This document shows, piece by piece, positions 61,401 through 64,000 of a stretch of DNA of 64,000 nucleotides. Origin of the DNA: Polytrichum commune (Eukaryota > Streptophyta > Polytrichopsida > Polytrichales > Polytrichaceae); NCBI GenBank assembly GCA_950295325.1, contig OX485804.1, positions 4,650,001 through 4,714,000 on the forward strand, read 5' to 3'. Position numbers and translations under genes: made by a program. Every line of letters starts with the position of its first letter. Positions within the stretch are counted from its first letter, which is position 1. A model generated the notes under the pieces. That model was not told where the DNA came from. It ran no database searches and saw only the letters and a program-made list of their open reading frames with translations.

Positions 61401-63342
61401 CAGGGTCTCTTTACTCTTGTAGACTACCTAACTTGTTCCTTAATTTTTAAACACATTTTGGGTCCTATTTTATTATTATTCTTTGTTGAGTTGAGTGGCC
61501 CAATGTGATGAGTGCCATTACTTTCTTATCATATCATAATATCTGAAAGTGCGGATGTGATATCAATCCTTATTGATGAAATGACATTTTTTATCTTGTT
61601 AATTAAGAATCCCGAGAGATCGTATCCAATTGTAAATGATAGTTTCTTATATGCATGACTTTTCTTACTCACACCACCACAAAGGGTGAATCATTTGGCT
61701 AAGGCCATGTTTACACCAAAGGCATTAGGCCATGATGGCTCTTAATTGACCATGTTACCCCGCTTTTTGGATGAGATCGTAGAGAAGTCCATGGACTATG
61801 GTCCGGAGTCTTTTGGACGACAAAAGTCCTCAGTGTAACCCCAGGATTGTTGTGAATTGTGAATTGTGAATTGTGTTCTGCCAAGATTGAATGTATGTAA
61901 GAAGTTGGTATATGATTCGAATGGAGTGTTGAATGTATGTACGAGGTATTTGTGCAATAGTATGAATGAGGGGGATTTCACTCACCCAGGAGGAACCTCG
62001 GACATAACCGTTGCACAACATATTAGAGAAAGTATAGTTGAAGGGCTTTTTGAGGGAACGCAACATATTGATAGACATATAAGGTAAGCACTAGGGGAAG
62101 AGGGGGGTGACTCCTTGGGGAGGGTTGTATATCACGTGTGACTGAGGGGTATTATTGTAGGGGGTATTTTGAGGGCCTGGAGTAATTAAATGGACCATTG
62201 TATTACCTAATTATCTAATTCGTGGTGTTTTAAGGGCCCATATAATTATATGCAATTTGTAGAAGGGGTGTATTTTTTTAGCCCCTTAATTTATTATAGA
62301 ATAGTGAAATCTAAAGATGAAAGACAAAGATATTCCTAACAATTTGAGTGCCAAAAGTAAGACTAAGTTATCAAGTAATGATACCATGAAACATATGAGT
62401 TCCAAATGGTAGTTTCTTTTGTATTGACGACCTAAAATCCTAAACTTCAATATCGTAGGTTTCAAAAATGTTGCCATCACACGCTCAATGGCACAAACAA
62501 CACACAAATGCTCCATTATCAACATGAAGATGATTTATCCCACATGGTCAATAATACAGTCTAACCCCCATTCATACAGTACTTGATACTATGACTCCTT
62601 AATTACATGACACATATCCCGTCGATCAAACTTTCTAGTGTTAATTTGCTCTTAATATGACATTTTTAGGTACGATTCGTCATATAATAGAGGTCAATAA
62701 TACATGCATGTGGTGGGATCCACAATAGGATCTACACCTGGATTAAGAAGTATATGGTGAATTCATCAATGGGTTTGCTTAAGTCAACTCAAGTTAATTG
62801 TTTTAAACCTTAACATTATTGAACCATGTGGGTCGCTTTCATGACCCTAGAATATGTTAATTATATTGCATGAATCCCCAAACAAAGTGGGAATATTCAT
62901 TAAATATTCACACATTCAAGCTAAAATTGGAAAATTGGGTGGGGTTATTCCCAACACTATGCGCAACAATCACTATTCATCCCAGTATTATTCCCTATAA
63001 TTACCATTCATAGAGCACTATCATTGAAATTACCAACATGATTCACAGTATTCTTACTATTCATATTGGCACTATTCATTATTCGTACTAGTGTTAGTTT
63101 CTTCCTAATCTTTAAGTTTCTTCCCATGAAGGTAAGATAGTGGAGGCCCATGTCAGATGCTAAATATAGAATGGAACACAACTAGGTAGATGAATAATGT
63201 TATGACAGACATTGCACTTTTAAGTCTTTGGATTTGGGTGGAGATTGAAGGGTTTAGGGATTGTTGGATGTGCAGAGTAGTATTCTAAAGTTATTGATTT
63301 CTTACTTGATTTGAAATTTGCCTTCACACTTGAATCTCACGT
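61401..63342. other. Gene-free stretch with small repeats
   Basis: No supported gene. A possible degraded Harbinger-like hairpin lies at 61703-61845 (GGCCATGTTTACACC and, opposite, GGGGTTACACTGAGG). A triple GTGAATT repeat is at about 61853-61875. About 63120-63215 is an inverted relative of 18155-18245. Confidence 0.45.
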
Positions 63343-63560
63343 CTCTTTAGATTGGAAATTTTAGTCCTTGCCGACTTATACTCCTAGATTTGCCCATGCC
63401 ACTCTTCAATGTCTTGGCTCCAGAGGTGACAGTAGTCTTGAGTGGTGGATGTTGTTCATTTTATTTATAATTTCAACATTTTTGGTGTTGATGACCAAGT
63501 TTGCACACAAAACAACTTTGCAAACCATTCAGTAAGCAATGGCCTCCTCCGCACTAGTTA
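63343..63560 (+). pseudogene. CpG-depleted, decayed duplicate of the 59659-59866 exon
   Basis: Read on the plus strand it matches the minus strand of about 59640-59866 (CTCCTAGATTTGCCCATGCC, GTTGATGACC, CCTCCTCCGCA), so the copy is inverted and about 3.5 kb away. The frame is interrupted by a stop soon after its start and part of the end is deleted. Most differences change CG in the sister copy to TG or CA here. Confidence 0.75.
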
Positions 63561-64000
63561 TGACACCGGAAGATGTTTACAATATAGATGAACTAGTTTA
63601 TTTATCGTGCCCAACCAAATAAGACACTAAACGCAAGGAAAAGTTTGTGGGTGCAAATTTCAAAATGACCGTTTCACTCTTGCTCTTGTTGTAAACACAA
63701 CATGCACTGACAAGTTGAAACAATGATTATTTACAAATCTCTACAACCCAATATGCTTTGGAAGGTGGTTGCCAAACAATTATGTGTAGTGGTTTGCAAA
63801 TCAAATGGTTTGAATGACATCAAATGTATTTGAGAGTTGGATGATGAGCCTCAATGTACATTCCAAATCTCAAAAACGGAAGGCACTTTTAATTATGGAC
63901 AATTATGCTACTCATTCCCTTAAGCATGTTCATAGGGGTAAATCATTTGACTTCCAACCTTGTGTGGTACAACCCTTGTATCACAACCCTTGGATCATGA
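63561..64000. other. Gene-free stretch to the right edge
   Basis: No supported gene or clear repeat seen. Confidence 0.5.

Overview
The window looks like nuclear DNA of a land plant. It holds a calcium-dependent protein kinase, a plant DRM-type (rearranged) cytosine methyltransferase with UBA domains, and a plastid-targeted DUF3593-type membrane protein. The introns have canonical GT-AG borders, and long AT-rich gene-poor stretches are filled with decayed transposons. The species cannot be named from sequence alone. The low gene density, heavily eroded repeats and intronless CDPK would fit a large-genome seed-free plant, but that is a weak inference.

Layout. 1-1763: 3' end of a Ty3/Gypsy-type element (integrase tail plus a PHD finger) and its LTR. 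1.8-34.8 kb: no convincing host gene. This stretch holds a hAT-like element with an 8-bp target duplication (7557-8464) carrying a nested foldback, a series of Harbinger-like MITEs with TTA or near-TTA target sites, a 653-bp MITE with a second copy at 47.7 kb, a 1.45-kb foldback with about 620-bp arms (21404-22859), two pogo/Tc1-like elements with transposase remnants (22915-23898 and 29319-30179), and a GC-rich island at 27.0-28.05 kb. 34.8-39.7 kb: the CDPK locus, with a probable spliced leader, a duplicated leader-plus-start-codon segment and a MITE between the two copies. 42.5-44.8 kb: a three-exon DUF3593 gene (minus) with an 18-nt microexon. 44.9-46.0 kb: a broken Rep/HUH-like (replitron-like) gene. 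49.1-50.2 kb: a decayed array of about 115-bp repeats. 51.2-53.3 kb: a gene-like spliced region of unknown function. 53.6-59.9 kb: the DRM gene (minus), at least eight exons that join in phase, and probably ten. 60.5-61.4 kb: a tandem array and a CpG-rich patch upstream of DRM. 63.3-63.6 kb: a decayed duplicate of the outermost DRM-side exon.

The genes do not form an operon or pathway. One thread links them: DRM enzymes carry out RNA-directed DNA methylation, which silences hairpin-forming repeats such as those that fill the window. The duplicate at 63.3 kb has lost nearly every CpG of its sister sequence to TpG or CpA, the expected scar of methylation. No CRISPR array, rRNA, convincing tRNA or prokaryotic feature was seen.
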